From the NCBI GenBank assembly GCA_010015655.1, contig ML976660.1, positions 720,252-784,251 on the forward strand: a DNA stretch of 64,000 nucleotides, in the 5' to 3' direction. Of the stretch, positions 45,729 to 56,744 are shown piece by piece. This DNA comes from Bimuria novae-zelandiae CBS 107.79. Lineage: Eukaryota; Ascomycota; Dothideomycetes; Pleosporales; Didymosphaeriaceae. The number at the start of each line of letters is the position of its first letter. The stretch's first letter is position 1. The position numbers and the translations under genes are program-made. Below the pieces are notes generated by a model. That model had not been told where the DNA came from and did no database searches. It saw nothing but the letters and a program-made list of their open reading frames with translations.

Positions 45729-46620
45729 ATGGTATGCTTAATCTCTGACCTTGGTGAGCAAAGTTAATGTATGTAGGAGCGCAGCCGCGAGCAATGCCCA
45801 AACGCCACCTCCAAAGCAAAGGAGGTGCAGAAACCAGAAACCTGAGCCACACTTTCCGTTCCTCAAGCGTAAGTGACAGTGGAGCCGGCTGGTCCTTTCG
45901 ATGGAACTCACGCTGATAACATTTAGTTCCCGGAGAGCTTCGAAATCAAATCTATGAGTACGCCCTCAGTACCGACAAACGCATAAACATAGGTCAAGAA
46001 TGGCGCACCTTTGGACGACTCCAAATTTGCGATCCTAAGCCGGACCTCGCGTATCACCTCAAAGCGACTTGCAAGCAGATTCACAATGAAGCTGCAAAGT
46101 ACTTGTACAAGAACTTTCTTAGCTTCTCCAAAGACAACGCATTGTCATGCTTCTCGCAAGCCCCTCGCGCGTGCCCAATCTCCGCAAACTCGACGTCGGG
46201 CTGTCGCGTCAAACTCACGAGTATAGCAGGGCAATTTTTGACACCCTGGTGCACGCGGAGAAACTGGAAGTGCTGGCCGTCAGGATCGATAGCTACTCAA
46301 CAAGTATCAATGACGCCGCACAAAAATTCTGCCACATAGCGCACAACTGGCTAGACGCCGTCGAACGGACGGAGCGGGAAAGGACTGCTGCAATGGACAT
46401 TCTCCAATTTCCAGAGGTATATTTTTGGGATAATTTGGGAATGCTGAACTGTTTGAACGAATCTGAACGGAGGGGACATCGAGAAGCTTCTTCAGCGTTG
46501 AAAGTTCACCAATTACGGAGGCGGATCGCAACCAGCGAAGAATGTCCATGCGTAAATGCCCATTGCACTACAGCAAACTCAGGCTACTCGACTGTTTGCC
46601 CACTTCCGCACACGTATTGA
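45729..46620 (+). pseudogene. 2EXR/DUF7730-like family member d, frameshifted
   Basis: A start-like ATG at 45729 abuts a GTATGC donor. Downstream codons PEPHFPFLK and an intron (45869-45926) lead to LPGELRNQIYEYALSTDKRI and ATCKQIHNEAAKYLYKNFLS. Near 46150 the frame changes, and the rest continues in another frame: PNLRKLDVGLSRQTHEYSRA, FDTLVHAEKLEVLAV, IAHNWLDAVERTERERTAAM, ending with TGA at 46618-46620. The first coding block also fails to join the ATG in phase. At least one, probably two, lesions. A small unseen intron at 46150 is the alternative. Confidence 0.62.
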
Positions 46621-47180
46621 GGGTTCTCCACACAAGGACGTAGGAAAATTGGCAATCTGATGGGAACGAGGGTATAATCGAAGCGGAGAGAATGCCCAAT
46701 GGCTTTTGAGGACATAGACCATTGTCTACGCCTTTTTCTTGGATGTTTGCGAGTCCTGTTCGGGCGCCTCAAGGCTGAATTGGCTTCTATGTAAGATACG
46801 TTCAAGGCCCGTTAGCTAGGATTTTCCCCAATAGCCGTCTCACAGTACAGAAACTACAGATCTCTTTCCGTCTTGATTTAATACATCACCACACTAGGCA
46901 TATCAATAACTAGCCTCTAGTTTCAAGCTGGTTGTCGGCTTAAACGCCGTGGAGGGTGATGGTACAGGGCAGAACATTGGTCGATATCATTGCCCATTGG
47001 ACGATGGAATTATATCTAGTGGTCTTCAGTAGAGATTGGCGTCAGCCACTCATGAGGAAACCGCGAATATGCATGTGATGTGTTCGTTTGCAGACTTCTG
47101 AACAAGAAAGGAATCGCAAATCGCTCTACAATGTGTACATATAATTCTACCATATAAACCACCGCCCGACCTATCATTGA
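46621..47180. other. Intergenic between member d and CYB2
   Basis: 560 bp without a gene; 3' flanks of two converging transcription units. Confidence 0.45.
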
Positions 47181-48766
47181 CTACAGCTTCGACTTCTCTG
47201 AGTAGTTCGCCGCAGCCTTCTCCTTCGGCCCAATGAGCGGGTCGTACACCCTGCGTCCCAGCGTGTCTTCTGGCACAGGTGTGATGTGCTGATGTATATT
47301 TCGCGCATCCACCATGGTAGGGTTCAGATCCGAGACCTTTGACGCGCCAATCAGACGCATGTTCATCTCCATCTCGTCCTTGAGTAGCTGCATCGCGCGA
47401 TCTACGCCAGGCAAACCATAGGCCGACATGGCGTACAGGAAGGGTCGCCCGATACCGACACCCGTTGCGCCCAAGCACAGCGCCTTCACGATGTCGGAGG
47501 CTCGCCGGATACCGCCGTCGATGAATACTTCGATCTTGTCTTGCATGCCGCGCGTACGGAGAGCGGGCATGACTTCGGCCAGGATCTCGACACCAGAGGG
47601 CGCGGTGTCGAGCTGGCGACCTCCGTGGTTGGAAAGTACAACACCCTGCACACCAGCCTCGACAGCCTTGATCACATCCTCTACACGCTGGACACCCTTC
47701 AAGATGATGGGCATCTTAGTGATGCTCTGGAACCAGGGAATGTCCTTCCAGCTGAGGCTCGGGTCAATGAACGACGAGATGGCCCGAGCGGCACCCTGGC
47801 TGCGGTCCACATCGTTGCCGCCAGAGGACTGCACGTTGGATCCGACATCCTGGAACTTTGTGCGCATGTCCTTTTCGCGGCGACCGAGCTGCGGCGCATC
47901 TACCGTGATGAAGAGGCCCTTGCAGCCGCGCTTCTCGGCGTGCTGGACAATGCGCTTGGTCACTTCGCGGTCCTTGTTGACGTAGAGCTGCAGCCATTGG
48001 ACTTGTCCGTCTTGGGCTGCATCAATGATTTCGTCGAACGAGCACGATGCTAGTGTGGGGATCATCTGGATGACATTGTGTTTGTGCGCGCCGCGCGTGA
48101 GGATGACCTCGCCTTCGTGGTGGCCCAGCTTTCCGAGGGCGGTGGCGGTTACGTAGAAGGGCATGGAGGTTTTGGTGCCGAGCATGGTGGTTGAGGTGTC
48201 GACGTTTTCGACGTCTACGAGGATCTGGGGCCGGAACCATATCTTGTGGAAGGCGCTGTGGTTCTCGCGCATGGTCTGGTCAAAGTCAGCAATTGGCCGT
48301 TGTAGTGCGGTTGTCTACTCACAATCTCGTCGTCGGCACCAGACGAGTAGTATGCCCAAGCTGTCTTCTTCATGACCCGTCTCGCCACATGCTCGAAGTC
48401 CATGAGGTTGTAGCATTGTTCGAGAATGGGCATTGTTTCGATGCGCTTTTGCCGCTCTTCTTCGTCAGGATCGAATTCCTTCTCCTCCTGCTCCACGGTC
48501 TTCATGTCTACCTCGCCCAGATGGAACTTCTTGTCGAGATACTTGTCGAGCGTGTCTGGCGGGTGGATGGGGTCGAATTCGTCGGTCGCATCTTTACCAG
48601 CATACTTTAGTATGATCTTGGGGCCGCCGGGGTGCTCTGGCAGAAATTCGGTGACATCGTATGCGCGTCCGTGGACAATGACCCAGCATGAGTCTCTGGA
48701 GTTGTGCTCGGCCACTTGCTCGCCGGTGAGCTTGACCTTTTGCGTGTCGTTGCTGTCGCGATTCAT
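47181..48766 (-). CDS. CYB2: Flavocytochrome b2-type L-lactate dehydrogenase with a C-terminal peroxisomal signal
   Basis: Exons 48766-48323 and 48275-47181 on the minus strand, 47-nt intron, 512 residues. An N-terminal cytochrome b5 domain (residues 10-85) carries the heme ligands His45 (FLPEHPGG) and His68 (FDPIHPPD). An FMN-dependent alpha-hydroxy acid dehydrogenase domain follows (about 110-490), with AYYSSGADDE, QLYVNKDRE, IILKGVQ and the catalytic VVLSNHGGRQLD. The reaction in this family is oxidation of L-lactate or a related 2-hydroxy acid, passing electrons to the heme. Yeast Cyb2 has a mitochondrial presequence. This protein starts directly at the b5 domain (MNRDSNDTQKVKLTGEQVAE) and ends SEKSKL, a canonical PTS1. 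It may therefore be peroxisomal and use oxygen or another acceptor; the substrate is not settled by sequence. The start is supported by b5 domain position. Confidence 0.92.
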
Positions 48767-49716
48767 GGCTGCACGTGGTTGTTGTTGTTGTTGTTGTTCG
48801 CTCAATGGGCAAAATACAACAACAGCGCGATAGTCGAAGTGCTGAAAAACACAGCGGAGGGCAGTCGTTGAGCGTTTCGTAGTTTTATTCCCAGACACTA
48901 GGGCCACCGTGGATAATGACGGCGATATGTTTTTGGCATCGCCTCGGTACTTGATCCCCCGCCCCCAGCATCAGAAGCGGTCTATGGGCCAAGGGCAGCC
49001 AGTTCGAATCGAGCACCCCGGGCGGTCCTTAGTAAATGCGCCATTCCCATAGGACGCTGGACGTTCATCGGAGAGACGCGCATCATGTGACCGGACAGCT
49101 GTCCAGGTGTAGTGTTGCCAACATCGGTTCTGAGAGTGTTGGTACGGCTTGTTGCTGAGAAAGCACGGCAGCAGGCTCGAGGATGCGCGGTTGCGCTGTC
49201 CCCCAGGTGCGGCACAATGGCTCGATTTGCGGGGACAAAATATGCAGGGCCAATGACGACGACCCCAAGTGCTGCCGAACTGCTGCTGCTTTCCCTCTTA
49301 GAAGTGCATCGCGATCTCACCTCCAAAGATGGCCATTCTCCCCATTGCATTCGTCGGCTCGCCCTGCGCTGCGCTCAATCTGTCCTCATGATAGTCAGGT
49401 AGCGTCCGACGCAGTCACATGGCCACCCCCGGCCAAGCATTGATGGATCGCCGCCCGCGCCCAAACGATGTCACTTGTTGACACTGCAAGAGAGACTTAC
49501 GTCAAAACCCGTGAGACCTGTCACCGCTGCTCTCAGACACTCCGGACACGCGCCATGCAATTACGTGTGCACGCGCACTCGTCTATTACCGTACTCCGAT
49601 CACACAGTGCCACTTAGCAGCCTCCGCCGACAGAGGTTGAACACCGGACCTCGACCGCCGCCATATTCGTTCACCGGCGGATACGTCCCGGTCACGAATA
49701 AAACACACAGCAAGCT
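48767..49716. promoter_or_regulatory. Divergent upstream region of CYB2 and the Rab gene
   Basis: 950 bp between start codons. It contains a short TTG/CAA-type microsatellite just upstream of CYB2 (about 48780-48797) and no convincing gene. Both promoters should lie here. Confidence 0.45.
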
Positions 49717-50829
49717 ATGTCGAATAGTCTCGAAGCCAAGATCGTGGTACTGGGGAGCCAGGGCGTGGGCAAGACTTCGCTGGTGCACCGCTACGTGAAG
49801 AATGCCTTCACGCCGCCAACGACACAGTCAACTATAGGCGCCTCGTTCGTGACGAAGAAGGTGGTAGACATCGACACATCTACCACGGTGCGCCTGCAGA
49901 TCTGGGACACGGCGGGACAAGAACGGTTTCGGTCCATATCGAAATTATACTACAGAGGTACGTAGGTCGCACACATCACATCCGGCGCGCGACAGAGCGC
50001 ATTTACCAATGCTCCTATCTCTTTTGTCTTCTACGCATTCGTCTCTGGCGGGGTGAACCCAAAATCCCGTGTTTCGATCGGGCTCTCACACTGCTGCCTT
50101 ATTATGGTCTAAGCTTCACGCTTGAAACCCAACACAAGACTCGGACTGACTCGGAGCCACGCAGGTGCCAACGCAGGCGTACTCTGCTATGACATCACGG
50201 ATCCGTCCTCCTTCGACGAAATGGGCCGCTGGCTGAAGGAGCTGAAGCAGAACCTGAGCGACGACATCATCCTGCACATCGTAGGCACGAAGTCCGACAT
50301 TGTTGCCGAAGATCCCTCGAAGCGTCAAGTTCCGTTCGAGCGTTGCATAGCATACGTCGCAGAACACCTGTACCCAAATCAGGCCACGCCAGGCCAGCCC
50401 GTTCCCGCAGCATGGCAAAATGGAGGCATGGCATCACCTCAGAGCAACCGCTCAAGCGGGATTTGGGGTCAAGATATTGGCTGGGATTGCTGTCACGAGA
50501 TCAGCGCAAAAGATGGTGAAGGCGTGGATGAGGTGTTCCGGGTAATCACAAGGAAGCTGGTCGAACAACAGTACCAAAAGTTTCTGCAGGAGCAAGAAAT
50601 CCTTACACTCGCTGGCGCAACACCTGGCGTTAATGGGAATGGCAGTACGAATGACTATTTCAACAATCCCGGCAGCGGAAACGGCAGTTTCAGACTCGGG
50701 GCTGGTGATAAGAGACGTAGTTGGATGGGTTTCCCGACAACCCCGAACATCGGAGGTGACCCGCAGCAGCCGTGGTTGGATGATGGCAACGACATGGTTC
50801 GTCAGAATAAGGGAGGCGGTTGCTGTTGA
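49717..50829 (+). CDS. Rab-family small GTPase with an extended C-terminus
   Basis: Exons 49717-49957 and 50165-50829, 301 residues; the 207-nt intron is long for this window. Motifs: P-loop GSQGVGKTS (residues 13-21), effector region TQSTIGASF, switch II WDTAGQERFRS, G4 VGTKSD and G5 EISAKDGEGV. G4 has Thr in place of the usual Asn of NKxD. The C-terminus ends GGGCC, a double-cysteine geranylgeranylation site for membrane attachment. There is a 20-25 residue insert (GQPVPAAWQNGGMASPQSNR) before G5 and a Gly/Asn-rich tail, so the protein is about 90 residues longer than a typical Rab. It should control a vesicle transport step; which one is not clear. The closest feel is a filamentous-fungal Rab of the Rab5/21/22 branch, but this is uncertain. 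Confidence 0.9.
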
Positions 50830-51576
50830 TGCACATTAATGAGCGCGATTCCATCTCATGGCACGACCTATACCTGAAGCGGACGACCACTGCAGGCATT
50901 TTGTACAGCGTTTTGGCTTGTTTGATCCGATTCGAGATACCACCCTACTCTTTTCGATACCCTTTTGGATCAATTCAGCAAGTCGTCTTTTGGTTCCTTT
51001 CTCTTGCGCCTATTAGGATGCGGATTCGGGCGAAGCTGTTCTGTTAGACCTACATATCACGAGGTGGTACCGGTCTGCAACATGCTCGAGCAAGTATCCA
51101 GGTGTCTAAGAAAGTGACGGCGTCCGAGACCGCATGGCGATAGGCGTTGTTGGGATGTAATACGGTTTGATATTGTAGTTCTTTTTTTGTGAGCGTTGTC
51201 TTGCATAGCTTATAAGCATAGCGGAGGCCGTGTGCTTGTTTTGTTTCTTTGATATGTCGGAGGCATGTAGACGATACTAGGAGTGTACCGTACGGATTTA
51301 AGTCGACCACGACCCGTCCCAAATTAAGACACAGTGATTGATCGTTTTATCCATTCTGGCTTCTCCAAGCTACAGAAAAACGCAATATAAATTGACACAC
51401 GGTGAAGGACACATACGAAATTTATCAATAACTCTGACTAGGGGGCATCTCGGTGACGTCTAATCTATGGATGACAAAATCGCGTGTCTATGCTCAATCT
51501 AACCAGAGCTTATATGCAAAGCTGAGTATCTTTCTATGTGCTGTAACAATCGCAACCACAATCCTCATGCCAACCT
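50830..51576. other. Intergenic between the Rab gene and DAC1
   Basis: 747 bp of convergent 3' flanks. No gene or RNA recognised. Confidence 0.45.
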
Positions 51577-53026
51577 TCAAACTCGCTCTCCCTCCCGACC
51601 GTCCTCTCTGTCATGCACTTTAACTCCAAACTTCCAAACCTGATCCACGACCACCTTTTTCTCCTCTCCCACCGCCCCTTCCAGAACATCCAACACTACT
51701 AGATCCGCATCCGCACCCTCCCGCAACAACCCCTTCACGCCCTCCAGTCCCAGCATGCGCGCCGGCGTCTCCGTGACCGCCTTCAGCGCCTCCGCCACAC
51801 TCGCTCCCGTCCAGTTCAAGAAGTTTGTCACGCAGTCCACCAACTCAATGCTGCTCCCCGCAATCTTGCCATTCTCCTCAAGCGTCAGCAGGGCGCCCTT
51901 CTTCACGATCCGCGACCCATTCGTCCAGTCGTACACGCCATCCGGCATGCCCGCCAAGCGCATCGCATCCGTGACCAGCACCAGGCCCTCGGGATGTGCA
52001 TTGTACGCGATCTTGATCGTCGTGGGATGGATGTGAATCCCATCCGCGATGATCCCGAAGTATGGTTTCGAGATGGACGACGAAGCCGTCCCGAGGAGCC
52101 CGAAGATGCCGGGGTTACGGTGGTGCAGGGGCTTCATGGCGTTGAAGAGGTGCGTGATGGAGGTGGCGCCAGCCTGAACGGCGGTTTTGGCTTCTTCGTA
52201 GGTGGCGTCTGAGTGTCCGATTGAAGCGACGATGCCCATGGAGGCGAGGGATTGGATTGCTGGGAGGGCGCCGGGGAGCTCGGGGGCGAGCGTGATGAGT
52301 TTGATGGGAGAGGGAGCGTGGGGAGTGAGGTTGGAGGGGCCGTAGCAGGCGGAGAGGGAGGAGAGACCGTCGTGAGGTGTTTGCAGGACGTCTACGTTGT
52401 GGATGCCGTTCTTCATGGGGCTCATGAAAGGGCCTTCGCAGTGGGCTCCGAGGGATTCTGAGCCGAGGGCTGGGTCACGAGCTGAGCCCGATGGGCCAAG
52501 GTAGGGTAGGGCCTGGGGGTGTTAGTAAAGTGTTGGAGTTCATATTCATAGTCGATATAGCAAGAACGAGTAAAGGAACGTATGTTTGACGACTGGAGAT
52601 TTCCTGATAAGAGATCTAGATGTGTACCTTGTGATAGACCTCAGGCCGCTGAGAGGTCAACGTCGGCAGGTATGATGTTACACCCCCTCTGACGAGGTTC
52701 CAGTTCACCTGCTGCACTCCCTTGCCGTAGGTCATGGTCCCATCCTCCGGGATGACGGAGAAGTCGAAGCCATAGGCCCCGTTGAGTTGCACATCGATGA
52801 GACCAGGCGATAGGATGCGGCCACCGAGGTCAATGATCTCGTCCGGAGCGGTGAGATGTCCATACAGTATCTCTTGGCCATTCAATATCTTGCCGGTCAC
52901 AGAACTGATCCAAAGGTCTTCATATACGAGGTCGGTACCCTTCACTAGCAGACAATTGGTGAACTTGATGACGCCCGAGCGACGCGAGACGACGACAGCC
53001 GTGTCAGGACGTACAGCGGACGGCAT
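51577..53026 (-). CDS. DAC1: N-acetylglucosamine-6-phosphate deacetylase
   Basis: Exons 53026-52628 and 52512-51577 on the minus strand with a 115-nt intron (GTACAC to CCCCAG), 444 residues, normal for nagA. It converts GlcNAc-6-phosphate to glucosamine-6-phosphate and acetate in cytosolic GlcNAc breakdown. It is an amidohydrolase with metal ligands in GAHCEGPFMSP, SIGHSDATYEEAK and THLFNAMKPLHHRNPG, and the catalytic Asp in VLVTDAMRLAG. The N-terminal beta-sandwich strands lead into GRILSPGLIDVQLNGAYGFD. No lesions are seen. The gene is transcribed away from the NGS1-type gene across 578 bp, and the RON1-type regulator is 6.5 kb further on. This is the grouping known for fungal GlcNAc clusters, in which Dac1 and the sensor are co-induced. 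Confidence 0.94.
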
Positions 53027-53604
53027 GACGGCTATGCAGAACCAGCACCGGTCGAATAATGGAACAAAAAATAAAAGAACACTTGACTACCGGAAAAGGA
53101 AGGCACGATGTGTCGGATGCGGTTGAGACAAGCTCAACATCTCTCGCAACGCACAGCGCACCGGCTATCCTTTATCAGAATGCATCAGTTGGGCACAACC
53201 TACCTTGCGATGACGCTGCGGATCATCACAGCGACTCGATTGTCGATGGGCCGCCGCAGCATGTAACATCCCTATTCGTGGGCATCTATCTGATTAGCGG
53301 AACCGCAGCGTTGCACAGAGACCCGCGACCGTAGCACTCGAGGTGGCATGGGGTGGGTTGGGTGCGGGCGGCTCTGATAACGCACGATGGACGCTGAAGT
53401 GGGATGGTGCTTTGGTATCACCCGCCACCTCTCAAGACGGCAGGCGTGGCCCCAGCTCAAAGCGCCTCGGCTCCCGTGAATGTAACGGTGCCTCTTCACC
53501 ATCTTTCGCTGTTAACCATCCGCTGTGGGTCACGTTCGCGCCTCGCTCCGACCATCACAGATCCGATCCGCGTTCTCACGCCTACGCGACGGCCTCTGTT
53601 CGTC
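53027..53604. promoter_or_regulatory. Shared divergent promoter region of DAC1 and NGS1
   Basis: 578 bp separate the two start codons with no gene between. The opposing genes suggest joint control by GlcNAc. I could not identify a trustworthy Ndt80-type (CRCAAA) site by eye. Confidence 0.6.
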
Positions 53605-56600
53605 ATGGCGGTCAAGCCCGAGAAGCTGGATCCCGTGTGGGATGATCTCGATAGGTGCGCTACACTCTGCCTCTTTACCCCGGATTTTCTGCCCGTCAAA
53701 GCCTAGTCGCTAACTGGATCGCGATGCAGGACTATGGTGCGCACGTCAAAGCAGATGCTGTGGGCCGTGCTAACAGTGCGCCGCAAAGGGCCAACTGTTC
53801 ATGATGGGCTTTGATGGTACCTCGGTCACGCCGCACATCAAGACGCTCATCGAAAAGCACCACCTAGGCTCGATATTATTGACTGCGAAAAATCTCAAAT
53901 GTATGAGACAAATGTTTCACTTAGCGACTGGTGAATACTAGCTCGCTAATATGCTCCAGCTGCCGAAGAGACCACCCAACTGTGCTATGAGCTACAAAAG
54001 ATTGCTCACGACGCCGGTCACCCAGTACCGCTGGCTATAGGAATAGACCAAGAGAACGGCGGCGTCAACAGTTTGTATGATGAAATTTACATCCGCCAAT
54101 ACCCCAGCAGCATGGGCGTTGCAGCGGCAGGCTCGCATACACTTGCGTACGAGGTCGCAAAGGCTACGGCGCAGGAGATATCAGCCTGTGGTATCAATTG
54201 GATATTTGGTCCGTGTCTAGATGTGCTCACCAATGCTCGAAACCAACCACTCGGTGTCAGGACAGCTGGCGATGATCCTCAAGAAGTATCAGCCTATGGC
54301 GTGGCCTTCATGAAAGGCTACAAGGACGCCGGAATTGTGACGCTAGGCAAGCATTTTCCGTCTTATGGCAACCTCGAGTTTCTCGGGTCAACCCTAGATG
54401 TGCCCATCATCACTGAATCACTAGAGCAACTGAGTCTCAGTGCCCTTATACCATTTCGGGAAGCTATCCAACAAGGCCTTGACTCCATGATGGTCGGCGG
54501 TTGCGCTATGTCGTCCGCTGGCCTGAAGGCAATGCATGCCTGTCTCTCGGAACAAGTTGTCGACGACTTGCTTCGCAAACAGATGAACTTCGACGGCGTG
54601 GTGGTATCAGAATGCCTCGAAATGGATGCTCTGAGTCACAACATCGGTGTCGGTGGCGGTACTGTCATGGCTGTCAACGCGGGTTGCGATATTGTTCTCC
54701 TTTGTCGCTCATTCTCATTCCAACAAGAAGCACTCAAAGGCCTCAAGATAGGCATCGAGAATGCGATGATTAGCAAAGAAAGGATATATCAGTCTCTCCG
54801 CCGAGTACTGAACATGAAGTCGAAATGCACATCGTGGGAGAAGGCTCTAAATCCGCCTGGCATTCAGTATCTCGAGACTCTTCAACCTTCTCATACCGCC
54901 TTGTCAACAAAAGCGTATAATGGATCTATCTCCGTGGTACGCGACAAGAATCGACTTCTACCGCTTTCCAACATTCTAGAGAACGATGAAGAACTGTTAC
55001 TCTTGACTCCTTTAGTCAAACCGCTGGCAGCTTCTGCTGCCTCTCGACAGCTCTCGGAATCTGCGAATACAAATTCACCGGAACCTGCTGCATGGGCACA
55101 GAGCTCGTCTGTCATGAGCGGTGAGCGAGTATTCCGAGAATTGGGAAGATCCTTGGCGAGACAACGCAATGGACGCGTTCTGCATACTTCTTACACGTCG
55201 AACGGCGTTCGACCGGTTCACGAGAACTTGATCAACCGTGCAAGCGCCATCGTCATCGTAACCGCAGATGCCAATCGGAACCTGTACCAGAACGGCTTCA
55301 CGAAACACGTCTCCATGATCTGCAATATGCAATATACCACTGGCGGTGAGAAACGCGAGAAGCCGTTGATTGTCGTCGCTGTCAGTTCGCCGTACGATTT
55401 TGCCATGGACTCGTCGATAGGAACTTATATATGTACCTACGACTTCACGGAGACTGCCTTGAACTCCCTGGTGAAGGTTTTATATGGTGAAATCACACCC
55501 ACGGGAACGTTACCTGGCACTATCAGCAAAAGTCAGAAGCTACATTCCTCGAAGCAGCACTGGCTTGTGGAGATCTACAACGAAGAAAGAGATGCGAACG
55601 CGCTTGACAACCTTATCACTGCCGTTATGGAGGGTACGCCCCCAAACCAACGGTCAGAATTGTCTAGCGCAACGTCGAACTCGTTCATTTTGCACGATAA
55701 AGAGGTAGAAGAGTCACACTTTGTGGTTCGCAACAGCAGTACTAATGCGCTGTACGGCTTTTGCTCGACCTACTTCTTCAAGTCAACAGGTCATGGTGTT
55801 ATAGGGGCACTTTTTGTCGACCCGGGACGAAGGAAACTGTCAATTGGACATTCACTTCACAACAGAGCCATCCGTACACTCCTGCAAAAGGATGGCATCA
55901 GACGGTTCCAGCTCGGCTCGCGCCTCCCAAGCATCTTTCTCGGAATCCCGACAGGTCACACGGCGGAGCGCAAACGCCTACGAGCTTGGTTCGCCAATCT
56001 CGGATGGAATGCTGCCTTGTCACGATCTGTGTGTAATATGGTTGCACGCAATCTGCAGGCATGGTCCCTACCAGATGGTATGGCTAAGAGTTTAGCAAGC
56101 GCAGGTGCACAGTTTGATATAGTCTATGGGTGGGACTATGCGGCCCCTATTCTGGACCACATCAAAACTAGCAACCGTCAAGGGCTCGCGGAAGTCTACA
56201 AACTCGCATTGTCAGATCCCTCGGCTTGCGGTATTCTGCGTGCGAAGCGACCGGAGGATGGCGCTCTGGTAGGTACTGTTGTGCTCTACGATCACCGCTC
56301 GGCATTGTATGACTTTATTCCACCTCTGAAGGATCTCAAGGAAGCTGCAGGAGGCATTTCATCGCCAGTAATCTCCCCTAGTGTGGGTGAGTATTCCACC
56401 CTGCTCCAGGGATTGGTCCTGCTCGGGATGCGACAGATCAAGAAGCTGGGCGGCAACGCATGTTTGCTCGACTATGTAAGTAGCCGTCTCAGGCGCGGAC
56501 ACCATGTGTATACGTGCGTAAGCTGACCGACTTGCAGATGGATGGCGACGGAAACTTTGATGGGTTTTCGGCCATGGGATTCGAGGTGCTGCACAACTTT

Positions 56601-56651
56601 GAAGAAGTGAGCTGTGACGCAGCGACGTGGACAATGATTCCTCCTTCTTGA
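53605..56651 (+). CDS. NGS1: GH3-GNAT fusion protein, NGS1/NAG3-type GlcNAc sensor-transducer
   Basis: Five exons: 53605-53654, 53730-53736 (7 nt), 53789-53900, 53960-56475 and 56538-56651; phase is kept and gives 932 residues. The first 360 residues are a glycoside hydrolase family 3 (NagZ-type) domain: QLFMMGFDGTSV, AIGIDQENGGVNSL, FGPCLDVLTNARNQP, LGKHFPSYGN (about 187) and VVVSECLEMDAL (about 270). The C-terminal third (about 633-930) has GNAT acetyltransferase features, including TGHGVIGALFVDPGRRKLSI and a second GNAT-like half. In Candida albicans Ngs1 has this layout and acts as a nuclear GlcNAc sensor and histone acetyltransferase; in Trichoderma the gene is nag3. The GH3 nucleophile Asp is Glu here and the Asp-His dyad after KHFP is missing, so hydrolysis is unlikely. 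A GlcNAc-binding role fits better. Confidence 0.9.
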
Positions 56652-56744
56652 TCATGAGGTCTTTGAAGTAATTGGGTATATGGAACGATAAGGACTTTAC
56701 GAGGAGAAGATCGTCAGGCGTTTCGGATACCCGGACGGGCGCTA

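Noticed and set aside
48985..49030. Possible tRNA, from an AGTTCGAATC T-loop-like string
   Set aside because: No matching T-stem, anticodon arm or acceptor stem could be formed around it.
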